A stretch of 64,000 bases of DNA from Streptomyces lomondensis (GTDB lineage Bacteria; Actinomycetota; Actinomycetes; Streptomycetales; Streptomycetaceae). The notes under the pieces are model-generated. The model was given only the letters and a program-made list of their open reading frames with translations. It did not search any database and was not told the DNA's origin. Of the stretch, positions 1 through 7,788 are shown in pieces (within the stretch, counting starts at the first letter, position 1; each line of letters begins with the position of its first letter). The DNA lies in assembly GCF_014651035.1 (NCBI RefSeq), contig NZ_BMWC01000003.1, forward strand, positions 697,464-761,463, given 5' to 3'. The translations under genes were made by a program, and so were the position numbers.

Positions 1-558
1 GCTGTCCAGGTCCAGGATCTGGTTGTTGCTCGAATCGCCCTGGAGCTGGAAGCCGGACTCGTAGTTGTCGTGCGTGCGCAGCCGCGCGAAGACGTTGCCG
101 TCGCAGCCGTCGCAGTACACCCCGTACGGGCCGTTGACGATCTCCAGATCCGAGATCCGCCAGTACGACGCCTCCATGTGGACCGCCCCGCGCTCGGCGC
201 GCGGGATGCTGCCGCCGACCGGGGTGTGGCTCGCGGGCAGCTTCTCGCCGTCGACGACCACGCGCTCGCCCGGGTGGGCGGCGAGGCTGATGGGCTGGGA
301 GGCGGTCCCGGAGGTGGTGATGGTGATGTTGTCGGTCAGGGCGTACGTCCCGCCGCGCACGGTGATGGTGTCCCCGGGCCTGGCCAGGTCCACCGCCCGC
401 TGGATGGTCTTCAGCGGGCGGGCGAGCGTGCCGGGGGCGGCGTCGTCCCCGTTCGGCGCCACGACCAGGGCCGTGCCCGCGGCGGCCGCCGGCCCCGTCA
501 GTGCCATGGCCAGCGCGGCCCCCGCCAGCGCCGCCGACCAGATCCGTGCGTTGTGCAT
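1..558 (-). CDS. Secreted right-handed beta-helix protein, pectate-lyase-like (3' end cut by window)
   Basis: The first 186 residues are visible and the C-terminus lies outside the window. The ATG at 558 opens a classic Sec signal peptide (MHNARIWSAALAGAALAMAL, then GPAAAAG). The mature part has the parallel beta-helix entry pattern seen in PL9-type pectate lyases and related polysaccharide lyases: GTLARPLKTIQRAVDLARPGD, then TITVRGGTY, a GERVVVDGE turn, WRISDLEIVNGPYGVYC and a region with HDNYESGFQLQGDSSNN. Such proteins are secreted and cleave or bind pectic or other uronic polysaccharides. The catalytic coils would lie in the missing part, so the lyase assignment is inferred from the fold. 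Transcription is divergent from the HAD gene at 650. Confidence 0.75.
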   Translation of the reverse strand, partial: MHNARIWSAALAGAALAMALTGPAAAAGTALVVAPNGDDAAPGTLARPLKTIQRAVDLARPGDTITVRGGTYALTDNITITTSGTASQPISLAAHPGERVVVDGEKLPASHTPVGGSIPRAERGAVHMEASYWRISDLEIVNGPYGVYCDGCDGNVFARLRTHDNYESGFQLQGDSSNNQILDLDS

Positions 559-649
559 ACGGCCTCCTGTCTCTCCCGCGTGGGTGTCGCACAGGAGTGG
601 CCGCCGGGGAAGGGAAGGTTGCCGGGCGGACACCTCTAGGCTGGGCACC

Positions 650-1144
650 GTGAGTGACGACCGCAGCAAGACCCCGCTGGCCGTGTTCGATCTGGACAAC
701 ACCCTCGCCGACACCGCGCACCGGCAGCGGTTCCTGGAGCGCAGGCCGAAGGACTGGGACGGGTTCTTCTCGGCGGCGCCGCAGGACGGGCCGCTCCCGG
801 AGGGCATCGCGCTGGTGAAGGAGAGCGCGCGGGAGTGCGAGATCGTCTACCTCACCGGGCGCCCCGAGCGCTGCCGGCGCGACACGCTCGACTGGCTGGC
901 GGCCCAGGGGCTGCCCGAGGGGCGTGTCTACATGCGGCGGGACGCCGACCGCCGGCCCGCCCGGTTCACCAAGCTGGACATCCTGAAGCGGCTCGCCCGC
1001 ACGCGCGAGATCCGCGTCCTCGTGGACGACGACGAGTTGGTCTGCGACGACGCCCGGCGCGCGGGCTTCACCGTCGTACGGGCCGACTGGGCGGCGCGGT
1101 CCGCCGAGATGAGGGTGGCGCAGGAGCGGGAAGGGCGGACTTGA
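650..1144 (+). CDS. HAD-superfamily phosphatase, polynucleotide-kinase 3'-phosphatase-like
   Basis: This 164-residue cytoplasmic protein carries the HAD motifs in order. VFDLDNTLAD near residue 12 holds the nucleophile Asp and the Asp two residues later. LTGRP near residue 65 is motif II. KLDILKRL supplies the motif III lysine, and VLVDDDELVCDDARRAG is the acidic motif IV. The pattern LTGRPERCRRDTLDWLAAQGLP, with the capless small size, resembles the phosphatase half of bacterial polynucleotide kinases and phage PNKP-like HAD proteins. GTG at 650 is chosen because the HAD fold begins directly after it and the upstream in-frame reading is not protein-like. The substrate cannot be read from sequence. 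Confidence 0.85.
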   Translation: MSDDRSKTPLAVFDLDNTLADTAHRQRFLERRPKDWDGFFSAAPQDGPLPEGIALVKESARECEIVYLTGRPERCRRDTLDWLAAQGLPEGRVYMRRDADRRPARFTKLDILKRLARTREIRVLVDDDELVCDDARRAGFTVVRADWAARSAEMRVAQEREGRT

Positions 1145-1233
1145 GACCCTGGGGTGACGGAATGTTCACCTCCGCCGGGTATCCCTGAGCCACCAGCACC
1201 GGCGCACATGTGCGCGTACATACGGGGGATGCC

Positions 1234-1482
1234 ATGAAGGGACGCCGCAAGGGCGCGCTCGCGGGAGCGGCGCTGCTCGGCGCCGCACTGCTGCTCACCG
1301 GCTGTGCGAAGCCCGACCGCAGCGAGATCGTCACCTGGACCGACGAACACGGCCGGGCCTGCACCGGCGTGGCGGTGGTCGACTCCGAGGACGGCGACCG
1401 CGAGGTGACCAGCATCGACTGCGACTACCCGCCGGAGGGCAGGCAGCCGGGCCGCGCGACCTCGGAACCGCTGCCGGACTGA
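1234..1482 (+). CDS. Small lipoprotein of unknown function
   Basis: An 82-residue protein with a short basic N-terminus (MKGRRKG), a hydrophobic stretch and a lipobox LLTGC, so it should be lipidated and anchored outside the membrane. The mature part is about 60 residues, acidic, with two cysteines (RACTGV and SIDCDYP) that could form a disulfide. The ATG at 1234 is preferred over a GTG-like start at 1210 because GGGGGA lies just upstream and because the shorter form gives a proper signal peptide. No family is recognised. Confidence 0.75.
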   Translation: MKGRRKGALAGAALLGAALLLTGCAKPDRSEIVTWTDEHGRACTGVAVVDSEDGDREVTSIDCDYPPEGRQPGRATSEPLPD

Positions 1483-1494
1483 TCCCGGAGGCCT

Positions 1495-1710
1495 TTACTC
1501 GGTCTCCTCCAGCCGGAAGCCCACCTTGAGCCCCACCTGCCAGTGCGCGATCTCCCCGTTGTCGAGCTGTCCGCGGACCTGCGTCACCTCGAACCAGTCC
1601 AGGTTGCGCAGGGTCTGCGAGGCCCGGCCGATGCCGTTGCGGATGGCCTGGTCGACGCCCTCGGGCGAGGTGCCGACGATCTCCGTGACCCGGTAGGTGT
1701 GGTTCGACAT
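1495..1710 (-). CDS. Dodecin (flavin-binding dodecameric protein)
   Basis: At 71 residues this is the usual dodecin length. MSNHTYRVTEIVGTSPEGVDQAI, NGIGRASQTLRNLDWFEV, the central RGQLDNGEIAHWQVGLKVGF and the acidic end are the family core: one beta strand, a helix, then two strands. The Trp in LDWFEV is the residue that stacks on the flavin in halophilic and bacterial dodecins. Dodecins form hollow dodecamers that store or buffer flavins (FMN, CoA-flavin complexes) in the cytoplasm. The gene lies just downstream of egtD on the same strand, but a gap of more than 100 bp suggests a separate unit. Confidence 0.93.
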   Translation of the reverse strand: MSNHTYRVTEIVGTSPEGVDQAIRNGIGRASQTLRNLDWFEVTQVRGQLDNGEIAHWQVGLKVGFRLEETE

Positions 1711-1822
1711 GCCGCTGCTCCTGTTCTGGCGAGTGTGTCGCGCGTCACTCCACCGTGCCCCACGCGGCGGCGAAGCGCGAGACGTCGTCTCCCGCCCCGC
1801 CGCCGTCCAGGGGCTCCCGGCG

Positions 1823-2785
1823 TCAGCGCGCCACGCTCAGCGACAGCGCGAACCGGCCCGCGCCGTCCGTCCACCAGTGGGCCAGGTCCAGCCCCGCCGC
1901 GAACAGTTCGGCGCGCACCCCCTCCTGCCGGAACTTCGCCGACACCTCCGTGCGCAGCTCCTCTCCCGCCGCGAAGTCGACCGCGAGGTCGAGCGCCGGC
2001 ACCTTCACCGTCTGCGCCGTACGGGACCGCAGCCGCATCTCGATCCACTCGTGCCCGTCGTCCCACAGCGCCACGTGGTCGAACGCGGCGGGCTCGAAGT
2101 CGGCGCCGAGCTCACGGTTGATCACGGTCAGGACGTTCTTGTTGAACGCGGCCGTCACTCCGGCCGCGTCGTCGTACGCCCGGACCAGCACCTCCTCGTC
2201 CTTGACCAGGTCCGTGCCGAGCAGCAGGGCGTCGCCCGGGGCGAGCAGGGCCCGCACCGAGGCCAGGAACGCGGCGCGCTCGGCGGGCAGCAGGTTGCCG
2301 ATCGTGCCGCCGAGGAACGCCACCAGCCGGGGCCCCGGCGTGTCCGGCAGCGTCAGCTCGGCGGTGAAGTCGGCGATCAGCGCGTGCACGTCGAGCCCCG
2401 GCCGCTCGGCGGCGAGCGCCTGCCCGGCCTGGGTGAGGGCGCTCTCGGAGACGTCGACGGGGACGTAGGTGTGCAGGCCGGTGAGGGCGTCGATCAGGTG
2501 CCGCGTCTTCTCGGAGGAGCCGGAGCCCAGCTCGACCAGGGTGCGGGCCCGGGTCGCCGCGGCGATGTCGCCCGAGCGGTCGACGAGGATCTCCCGTTCG
2601 GCGCGCGTCGGGTAGTACTCGGGCAGTTCGGTGATCTGCTCGAACAGGTCGCTGCCGTGGGCGTCGTAGAACCACTTCGGCGGCAGCGTCTTCGGGTGGC
2701 CTGTCAGGCCCCGGTGGACGTCGGCGCGCAGCGCGGCGTCCGTGGCGTCCTCGGGCAGGGTGCGGGTGAGGTGGAACGGGCTCAC
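1823..2785 (-). CDS. egtD: EgtD, L-histidine N-alpha-methyltransferase (ergothioneine)
   Basis: The 320-residue length matches mycobacterial EgtD (about 320). It trimethylates histidine to hercynine using SAM, the first committed step of ergothioneine synthesis. Visible marks are the family start FHLTRTLP, LPPKWFYDAHGSDLFEQITELPEYYPTRAE, the SAM-binding LVELGSGSSEKTR near residue 83, VPVDVSESAL, FLGGTIGNL and the EgtD/DUF2260-type C-terminus WIEMRLRS. The GTG start at 2785 overlaps the egtC stop by four bases (GTGA), which implies translational coupling. It is the last gene of the egtABCD operon. Confidence 0.96.
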   Translation of the reverse strand: MSPFHLTRTLPEDATDAALRADVHRGLTGHPKTLPPKWFYDAHGSDLFEQITELPEYYPTRAEREILVDRSGDIAAATRARTLVELGSGSSEKTRHLIDALTGLHTYVPVDVSESALTQAGQALAAERPGLDVHALIADFTAELTLPDTPGPRLVAFLGGTIGNLLPAERAAFLASVRALLAPGDALLLGTDLVKDEEVLVRAYDDAAGVTAAFNKNVLTVINRELGADFEPAAFDHVALWDDGHEWIEMRLRSRTAQTVKVPALDLAVDFAAGEELRTEVSAKFRQEGVRAELFAAGLDLAHWWTDGAGRFALSLSVAR

Positions 2786-3561
2786 GTACGGGGCTCCTTG
2801 GGAGTTGCGTCCGGGAGGTCCTTGAGCGGCGTCAGCAGCACGTCCGTGCGGCTCGCCGCGAGCAGGGTGCGGTCGGGGACCGCCTGCCAGTGCGGATCGT
2901 CGTCGTAGGGCTCGGAGGCCACGACGGTGCCGCCGCCGGGCCGGGTGAGGTACCAGAGGGTGTCGCCCCAGGCGGTCGCGGTGATGGTGTCGCCGTTGGT
3001 GAGGAGGAGGTTGAGCCGGGAACCGGGGGCCGCGGCGGCGACCTCCAGGACCGTTTCGGCCAGCGCCTGGCCCTCCTCGTCGCCCCCGCGCAGCCGGGCC
3101 AGCACCAGCGCCCAGACGAGCGCCGAGTCGTTGCGGGCCTCCAGCGACAGCAGGTCCTCGGGCGGCAGGCTCCGGGACACCGGCGCGAGCGAACCGGGCC
3201 AGCCCCTGACCGCCCCGTTGTGGCTGAACAGCCAGGTCCCCGCGGCGAACGGTGCCGCCGCGGCCTCGGCGTCCGCGCCCGACAGGGTCGCGTCCCGCAC
3301 TGCGGCGAGCAGCGCGGTGGTCCGTACGACCCGGGCGAGATCGGCGAACGACAGGTCCGCCCAGACGGGCCCGGCCCGGCGGTAGCGGGCCGGCACCGGG
3401 TCGCCCTCGGCGTACCAGCCCACGCCGAAACCGTCCGCGTTGACCGTCCCGTACCGCTGGTGCCGGGGCGCCCACGACTGCCGGTACAGGCCGTGCGGGG
3501 GCTCCACCAGGAGCCGGCCGAGCGGCTCCGCCGGTCCTACGTACGCCACATGACGGCACAT
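2782..3561 (-). CDS. egtC: EgtC, gamma-glutamyl-hercynylcysteine S-oxide hydrolase
   Basis: A 259-residue class II glutamine-amidotransferase-like Ntn hydrolase. MCRHVAYVG places the catalytic Cys at position 2, exposed after Met removal. VNADGFGVGWYAEGDP and LFSHNGAVRGWPGSL are the family substrate-loop motifs, and EARNDSALVWAL follows the pattern of DUG3/EgtC proteins. It removes the gamma-glutamyl group to leave hercynylcysteine sulfoxide. The start codon overlaps the egtB stop by one base (TGATG) and the stop overlaps egtD by four bases, so the gene is coupled on both sides. Confidence 0.95.
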   Translation of the reverse strand: MCRHVAYVGPAEPLGRLLVEPPHGLYRQSWAPRHQRYGTVNADGFGVGWYAEGDPVPARYRRAGPVWADLSFADLARVVRTTALLAAVRDATLSGADAEAAAAPFAAGTWLFSHNGAVRGWPGSLAPVSRSLPPEDLLSLEARNDSALVWALVLARLRGGDEEGQALAETVLEVAAAAPGSRLNLLLTNGDTITATAWGDTLWYLTRPGGGTVVASEPYDDDPHWQAVPDRTLLAASRTDVLLTPLKDLPDATPKEPRT

Positions 3562-4898
3562 CAGACGTCCTCCGAGCGGGCCGTGCGGAACCCGGAGAAG
3601 ATCTGCCGCCGGATCGGGTAGTCCCAGTTGCGGAACGTGCCCCGGCAGGCCACCGCGTCCACCGCGAACGAACCGCCGCGCAGCACCTTGTACTCGGGCC
3701 CGAAGAACACCTCCGAGTACTCCTTGTACGGGAACGCCCGGAACCCCGGGTACGGCAGGAAGTCGCTCGCCGTCCACTCCCACACGTCACCGATCAGCTG
3801 CCGTATGCCGAGCGGCGACTCACCGGCCGGATAGCTCCCGGCGGGCGCCGGACGCAGATGCCGCTGGCCGAGGTTGGCGTGCTCGGGCCCCGGGTCGGCG
3901 TCGCCCCACGGGTAGCGCGTCGAGCGGTCACCGGCCGGGTCGTACCGCGCCGCCTTCTCCCACTCGGCCTCGGTCGGCAGCCGGCGGCCGTCCCAGCGGG
4001 CGTAGGCGTCGGCCTCGTACCAGCACACGTGCAGCACGGGCTCGTCGGGCGGGACGACCTCGGTGACGCCGAAGCGGCGCCTGAGCCACTGCCTGCCGTC
4101 GCGCCGCCAGAACAGCGGGGCGGTGATGCCGTGCTTGCGGATGTGCGCCCAGCCCTCCGGCGCCCACCAGCGCGGATTCGCGTAGCCGCCGTCCTCGATG
4201 AACGCCTGGTACGCGGCGTTCGTCACCGGGGTGGTGTCGATATAGAACGGCGGCACCTCGCGCCGGTGCGCGGGGCGCTCGTTGTCCAGGGCCCAGGGCT
4301 CGGTGGAGGTGCCCATCGTGAACGGGCCCCCGGGCACGAGGACTTCGGACCGTCCGGTGAACAGCGGCACCGGCTCCGGGTCCGGGGCGGTCAGGGCCTG
4401 CGGGCCCTTGCGGAGCTGATGGGTGATCAGCATGGTTTCGTCGTGCTGCTGTTCGTGCTGCGCGATCATGCCGAAGGCGAACCCGGCCTCTGTCAGCCGC
4501 GTCCCGTGGAACGCGGCCTTCTCCAGCACGTCCAGCGCCCGGCCCCGCACGTCGGCCGCGTAGCGACGGGCCTCTTCCGGGGGCAGCAGCGGCAGCTTGG
4601 GCCGGTCGGCCCGGGGGTGCTCGAAGGCGTCGTAAAGGCTGTCGATCTCGGGCCGTATCGCCTCCCGCCCGGCGACGGCCCGCAGGAGCCACTGCTCCTC
4701 CTGGTTGCCGATGTGCGCGAGGTCCCACACCAGCGGCGACATCAGCGGCGAGTGCTGCGCGGTCAGGTCGGGGTCCTCGACGCAGCTCGTCAGCAGGGTC
4801 GTGCGGTCGCGGGCGACGACCAGCGAGGCGACCGCCCGCTCGCGGAGCGCCTCGGGGTCCACGGTCCCGGTGTCGGCAGCGGGCTCGGTGTGGGTCAT
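3561..4898 (-). CDS. egtB: EgtB, hercynine oxygenase (iron-dependent sulfoxide synthase)
   Basis: A 445-residue protein with the usual two halves. The N-terminal DinB_2 half supplies the iron ligands: His62 in DLAHIGNQEEQW, and His148 and His152 in QHEQQHDETM. The C-terminal half is a formylglycine-generating/sulfatase-modifying domain with EVLVPGGPFTMGTS, WEKAARYDPAGDRSTRYPWGD, GDVWEWTASDF and VLRGGSFAVDAVACRGTFRNWD. EgtB joins hercynine to gamma-glutamylcysteine and oxidises the sulfur. The ATG at 4898 overlaps the egtA stop (ATGA). Confidence 0.96.
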   Translation of the reverse strand: MTHTEPAADTGTVDPEALRERAVASLVVARDRTTLLTSCVEDPDLTAQHSPLMSPLVWDLAHIGNQEEQWLLRAVAGREAIRPEIDSLYDAFEHPRADRPKLPLLPPEEARRYAADVRGRALDVLEKAAFHGTRLTEAGFAFGMIAQHEQQHDETMLITHQLRKGPQALTAPDPEPVPLFTGRSEVLVPGGPFTMGTSTEPWALDNERPAHRREVPPFYIDTTPVTNAAYQAFIEDGGYANPRWWAPEGWAHIRKHGITAPLFWRRDGRQWLRRRFGVTEVVPPDEPVLHVCWYEADAYARWDGRRLPTEAEWEKAARYDPAGDRSTRYPWGDADPGPEHANLGQRHLRPAPAGSYPAGESPLGIRQLIGDVWEWTASDFLPYPGFRAFPYKEYSEVFFGPEYKVLRGGSFAVDAVACRGTFRNWDYPIRRQIFSGFRTARSEDV

Positions 4899-6208
4899 GG
4901 GCGGAAGTCCTTCCCGTGGGCGCGACCGTCCCTGCCGCGCTGTCGGTCGAGCAGGTCGTCGGCGGGGCAGCGGCCCAGGACGACATAGCGGTCCAGAAAG
5001 GCGGTGACGGCGTCCGTGACCTCGGGCCCGGCGCCGAGCCGGGGCAGGGCGTCCAGCGCGGTCGTGAAGCACGTGACGGCCACCTCGCGCAGTTCGGCGT
5101 CGGCCAGGCCGCGCCGGGCCGCGTCGAGCCACAGCGGGTTGTGCGGCGCGGGCATCCCCAGCGTCCGTTCGGCCAGCGGCTTCACGGCCCGGTAGGCGGT
5201 CTCGGCGGCCTCCGGGTCGTCGAACAGCGCCGCCGTCACGGCCAGCGGCACGATCCAGCCGTCGTCCCCGGGCTGCGCGTCGATCATGCGCAGTTCGAGA
5301 TGGCCGCGCGGCCTGACCGGCGGGAACAGCGTCGTGACGTGGTAGTCCAGGTCCTCCCGCGTGGGCGGCCTCGGCACCCCCGTACGGATCCACTCCCGGA
5401 ACGTCAGCCCCTCCGGGACGTCCCAGGGCGCGCCGTCCCGCCGGACGCACATCACGGGGGAGTCCAGCACGTGCCCGGCCCAGGCGCCGCGCGGGTCGGC
5501 GTCCAGCGGCGGTCCGCCCGCCCGGCCGGCGCCGATCCGGGTCCACAGCAGCTGCCGGGTGGACAGCCAGCCGGTCGGCCGGTGCCCGGCGAGCGGGGAG
5601 TTGGCGAACGCGGCCACCAGGACCGGCCCCAGATGATGGGCCAGCCACCAGCGCCGCACCAGGCCCTGGGGCCCGGGCTCCTCGTGGCCGGCGTCCAGGC
5701 ACACCTGCACGGAGGCGGAGGTGCACATCATGGCGCGGCCGGCGGGGCCCGTGCGGTCCAGGCACGCCTCCATGGCGTCGTAGCGCGGTTCGCGCAGGAA
5801 CCGGCGGGGTTCGTGCCAGGGATCCTGGCCGATGCCGACGAGGGCGAGGGCGTCCTCGCGCAGAACCGCGCGGACGGCGTCGAGGTCGGCGGAGACGGTG
5901 CGGACGCATTCCGTCAGCGAGGCGGCGGGGGGCGAGCTCAGCTCCAGCTGGCCGCCGGGCTCCACGGTGAGCGCCGACCTCAGGGGCAGGGTCCGCAGTG
6001 CGGCGTAGGCCGCTTCGAGTCGTTCGGGTGCGACGGGGAGCTGCGGTGCGCGCAGCTCGTGGACGAGCCATTCCACCTCGACCCCGAGGCGGCGCGGCGG
6101 GCCGGTCTTGAAGCAGATGCCGCGCACCAGGGCCTCGACGTCCGCTTCGGACAGTGCGGCGCGTGGCTGGGTACAGCCGCCCGCCGCTGCAGTGGGCGAA
6201 TCAGGCAT
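4895..6208 (-). CDS. egtA: EgtA, glutamate-cysteine ligase (ergothioneine)
   Basis: A 437-residue ATP-dependent ligase that makes gamma-glutamylcysteine, the sulfur donor for EgtB. Family marks are GVEVEWLVHELRAP near residue 45, TVEPGGQLELSSPPAAS, ALVGIGQDPWHEPRRFLREPRYDAMEA (split here as two motifs), MMCTSASVQVCLDAG and GHLELRMIDAQPGDDGWIVPLAV. The start at 6208 is set by a strong Shine-Dalgarno AGGAGG eight bases upstream; in-frame codons further out (MVESQEDPY) lie inside that signal. It is the first gene of the operon, so the promoter should lie in 6209-6290. Confidence 0.94.
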   Translation of the reverse strand: MPDSPTAAAGGCTQPRAALSEADVEALVRGICFKTGPPRRLGVEVEWLVHELRAPQLPVAPERLEAAYAALRTLPLRSALTVEPGGQLELSSPPAASLTECVRTVSADLDAVRAVLREDALALVGIGQDPWHEPRRFLREPRYDAMEACLDRTGPAGRAMMCTSASVQVCLDAGHEEPGPQGLVRRWWLAHHLGPVLVAAFANSPLAGHRPTGWLSTRQLLWTRIGAGRAGGPPLDADPRGAWAGHVLDSPVMCVRRDGAPWDVPEGLTFREWIRTGVPRPPTREDLDYHVTTLFPPVRPRGHLELRMIDAQPGDDGWIVPLAVTAALFDDPEAAETAYRAVKPLAERTLGMPAPHNPLWLDAARRGLADAELREVAVTCFTTALDALPRLGAGPEVTDAVTAFLDRYVVLGRCPADDLLDRQRGRDGRAHGKDFRP

Positions 6209-6499
6209 ATAGGGATCCTCCTGAGATTCCACCATGCCACCGGTCCGGGCTCTCCGACGGCCCGAACCGGGATCACTCATCCCACCCAAGCCCCTCCTGT
6301 CGCTCGGCACAAGGGTGCGAACCGGGGCGTTCCGGGTCGGTCATCCGGTCCATCCGGGCGTTTCCCGGCGCTTTCCCCGGTGTTCTCCGGCCACGAAAAC
6401 TCCGTTGCGCCGGGGTTCCGGCATCACCCACGATGCCTGCGTGAGCACGACAAGCAGGACCGCGCGGCACGCGGTCGCGGCGCGTACGGGGGTCGCGCC

Positions 6500-7315
6500 G
6501 TGAGCGCGCGCCTGCGCGAGGTCGCCCGGCAGACCGAGCAGATCGTGGCGGCGGGGGCCTACCGGGCTCCGGACGGGCGCGAGGTGTCGATCGCGGCGGC
6601 GCTCCGGGCCGCGCGGGAGGGCACGCGCGTGTACGGACCGGAACCGGTGCCGGTGCCCTCCGTCCGGGTGACAGGGACGCTGGTCGAGGTCACGGGCGAG
6701 AGCAGCCTGGAGGCCGCGCGAAGGCTCGGCGGCGACGTGGCGGTCCTGAACTTCGCCTCGGCCCGCAATCCCGGCGGCGGCTACCTGAACGGCGCCCAGG
6801 CCCGGGAGGAGGCCCTGTGCCGGGCCTCGGCGCTCTACACCTGCCTGCTGGAGGCCCGCGCCTTTTACGACCACCACCGCGCCCACCGCGACCCGTTCTA
6901 CACGGACCGTGTCATCCACTCACCCGCCGTGCCCGTCTTCCGCGACGACCGGGGCGCCCTGCTGGACAGGCCGCACACCGCCGGCTTCCTCACCTCGGCC
7001 GCGCCCAACGCGGGCGTGGTGCTCCGTACGGCCCCCGAGCGGGCGGCCGAGCTGCCGAGGGCCCTCGCCGTCCGGGCCGAACGCGTCCTGGAGACGGCAG
7101 CGGCCCACGGCTACCGCAGGCTGGTGCTGGGCGCCTGGGGATGCGGGGTGTTCCGCAACGACCCGGCCCAGGTGGCGGGGGCGTTCCGGGGACTGCTGGG
7201 GTCCGGCGGACGGTTCTCGGAGACCTTCGAGCACGTGGTGTTCGGGGTGCTGGACCGCACGCCCGGCCAGGTGGTGCGGGCCGCCTTCGAGAAGACCTTT
7301 CAGGTCCAGCCGTAG
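6500..7315 (+). CDS. TIGR02452-type microbial PARG-like protein (macrodomain fold)
   Basis: A 271-residue protein of the bacterial poly(ADP-ribose) glycohydrolase-like family. The core is VAVLNFASARNPGGGYLNGAQAREEALCRASALYTCL near residue 90, where GGG plus the acidic pair EE form the ADP-ribose site, followed by HSPAVPVFRDD, FLTSAAPNAG and LVLGAWGCGVFRNDP, all usual family blocks. The position before EE is Arg where relatives usually have Gln (QEE), while the catalytic-type glutamate is kept. GTG at 6500 is the first start that leaves the usual family N-terminus (SARLREVARQTEQI). It converges with the next gene, overlapping 16 bases at the 3' ends. Confidence 0.85.
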   Translation: MSARLREVARQTEQIVAAGAYRAPDGREVSIAAALRAAREGTRVYGPEPVPVPSVRVTGTLVEVTGESSLEAARRLGGDVAVLNFASARNPGGGYLNGAQAREEALCRASALYTCLLEARAFYDHHRAHRDPFYTDRVIHSPAVPVFRDDRGALLDRPHTAGFLTSAAPNAGVVLRTAPERAAELPRALAVRAERVLETAAAHGYRRLVLGAWGCGVFRNDPAQVAGAFRGLLGSGGRFSETFEHVVFGVLDRTPGQVVRAAFEKTFQVQP

Positions 7316-7746
7316 CGCTCCCGCAGCCGGTGCCTGACCAGGTTGAACCGCATGCGGTCCAGCGCGCAGGCCTCCCGGCGCATGCCGTCCTCGTGCAGGC
7401 GCAGGACCCGGTCGATGTCGACCCAGGAGTCCCGGCCGGACCGGTCCCAGGGACCGCTGCCGATCGGCACCCACTCCCGGTCGCCGTCGTGCCGCTTGCT
7501 GGACAGCTGCACGGCGAGGAACGTGCCGCCGGCCTCGCGGGCGACCACGAGCACCGGGCGGTCCTTGCCCCGGCCGTCGTTCTCCTCGAAGGGGACCCAC
7601 GTCCAGACGATCTCGCCGGGGTCGGGGTCGCCGTCGTGCGCGGGCGAGTACTCCGTGCGCACCCGGCCCACCTCGCGCGGGTCGGCCTGGACGGTGGCGG
7701 ACGGGCCGTGGCGGCCGGGGACGTTCTCGTCGGTAAACGCGGTCAC
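7300..7746 (-). CDS. PemK/MazF-type protein, stand-alone
   Basis: A 148-residue protein whose C-terminal 105 residues have the PemK/MazF SH3-like barrel: GEIVWTWVPFEENDGRGKDRPVLVVAREAGGTFLAVQLSSK (family GDIVWV-FEE-KxRPVLVV pattern) and DSWVDIDRVLRLHEDGMRREACALDRMRFNLVRHRL. MazF-like toxins are ribosome-independent mRNA interferases. No antitoxin-sized gene precedes it, so it could be a domesticated or solitary member. The N-terminal 40 residues are polar and likely disordered. The start is a GTG at 7746. It converges on and slightly overlaps the PARG-like gene. Confidence 0.8.
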   Translation of the reverse strand: MTAFTDENVPGRHGPSATVQADPREVGRVRTEYSPAHDGDPDPGEIVWTWVPFEENDGRGKDRPVLVVAREAGGTFLAVQLSSKRHDGDREWVPIGSGPWDRSGRDSWVDIDRVLRLHEDGMRREACALDRMRFNLVRHRLRERYGWT

Positions 7747-7788
7747 GGGGGCACCCTAAGGGCTGCCCCCGGGTGCGTGTCCGCAGGG

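Noticed and set aside
1697..2908. Long plus-strand frames opposite egtD and other genes
   Set aside because: They are antisense shadows caused by GC-rich third positions; the minus-strand products are clear families.
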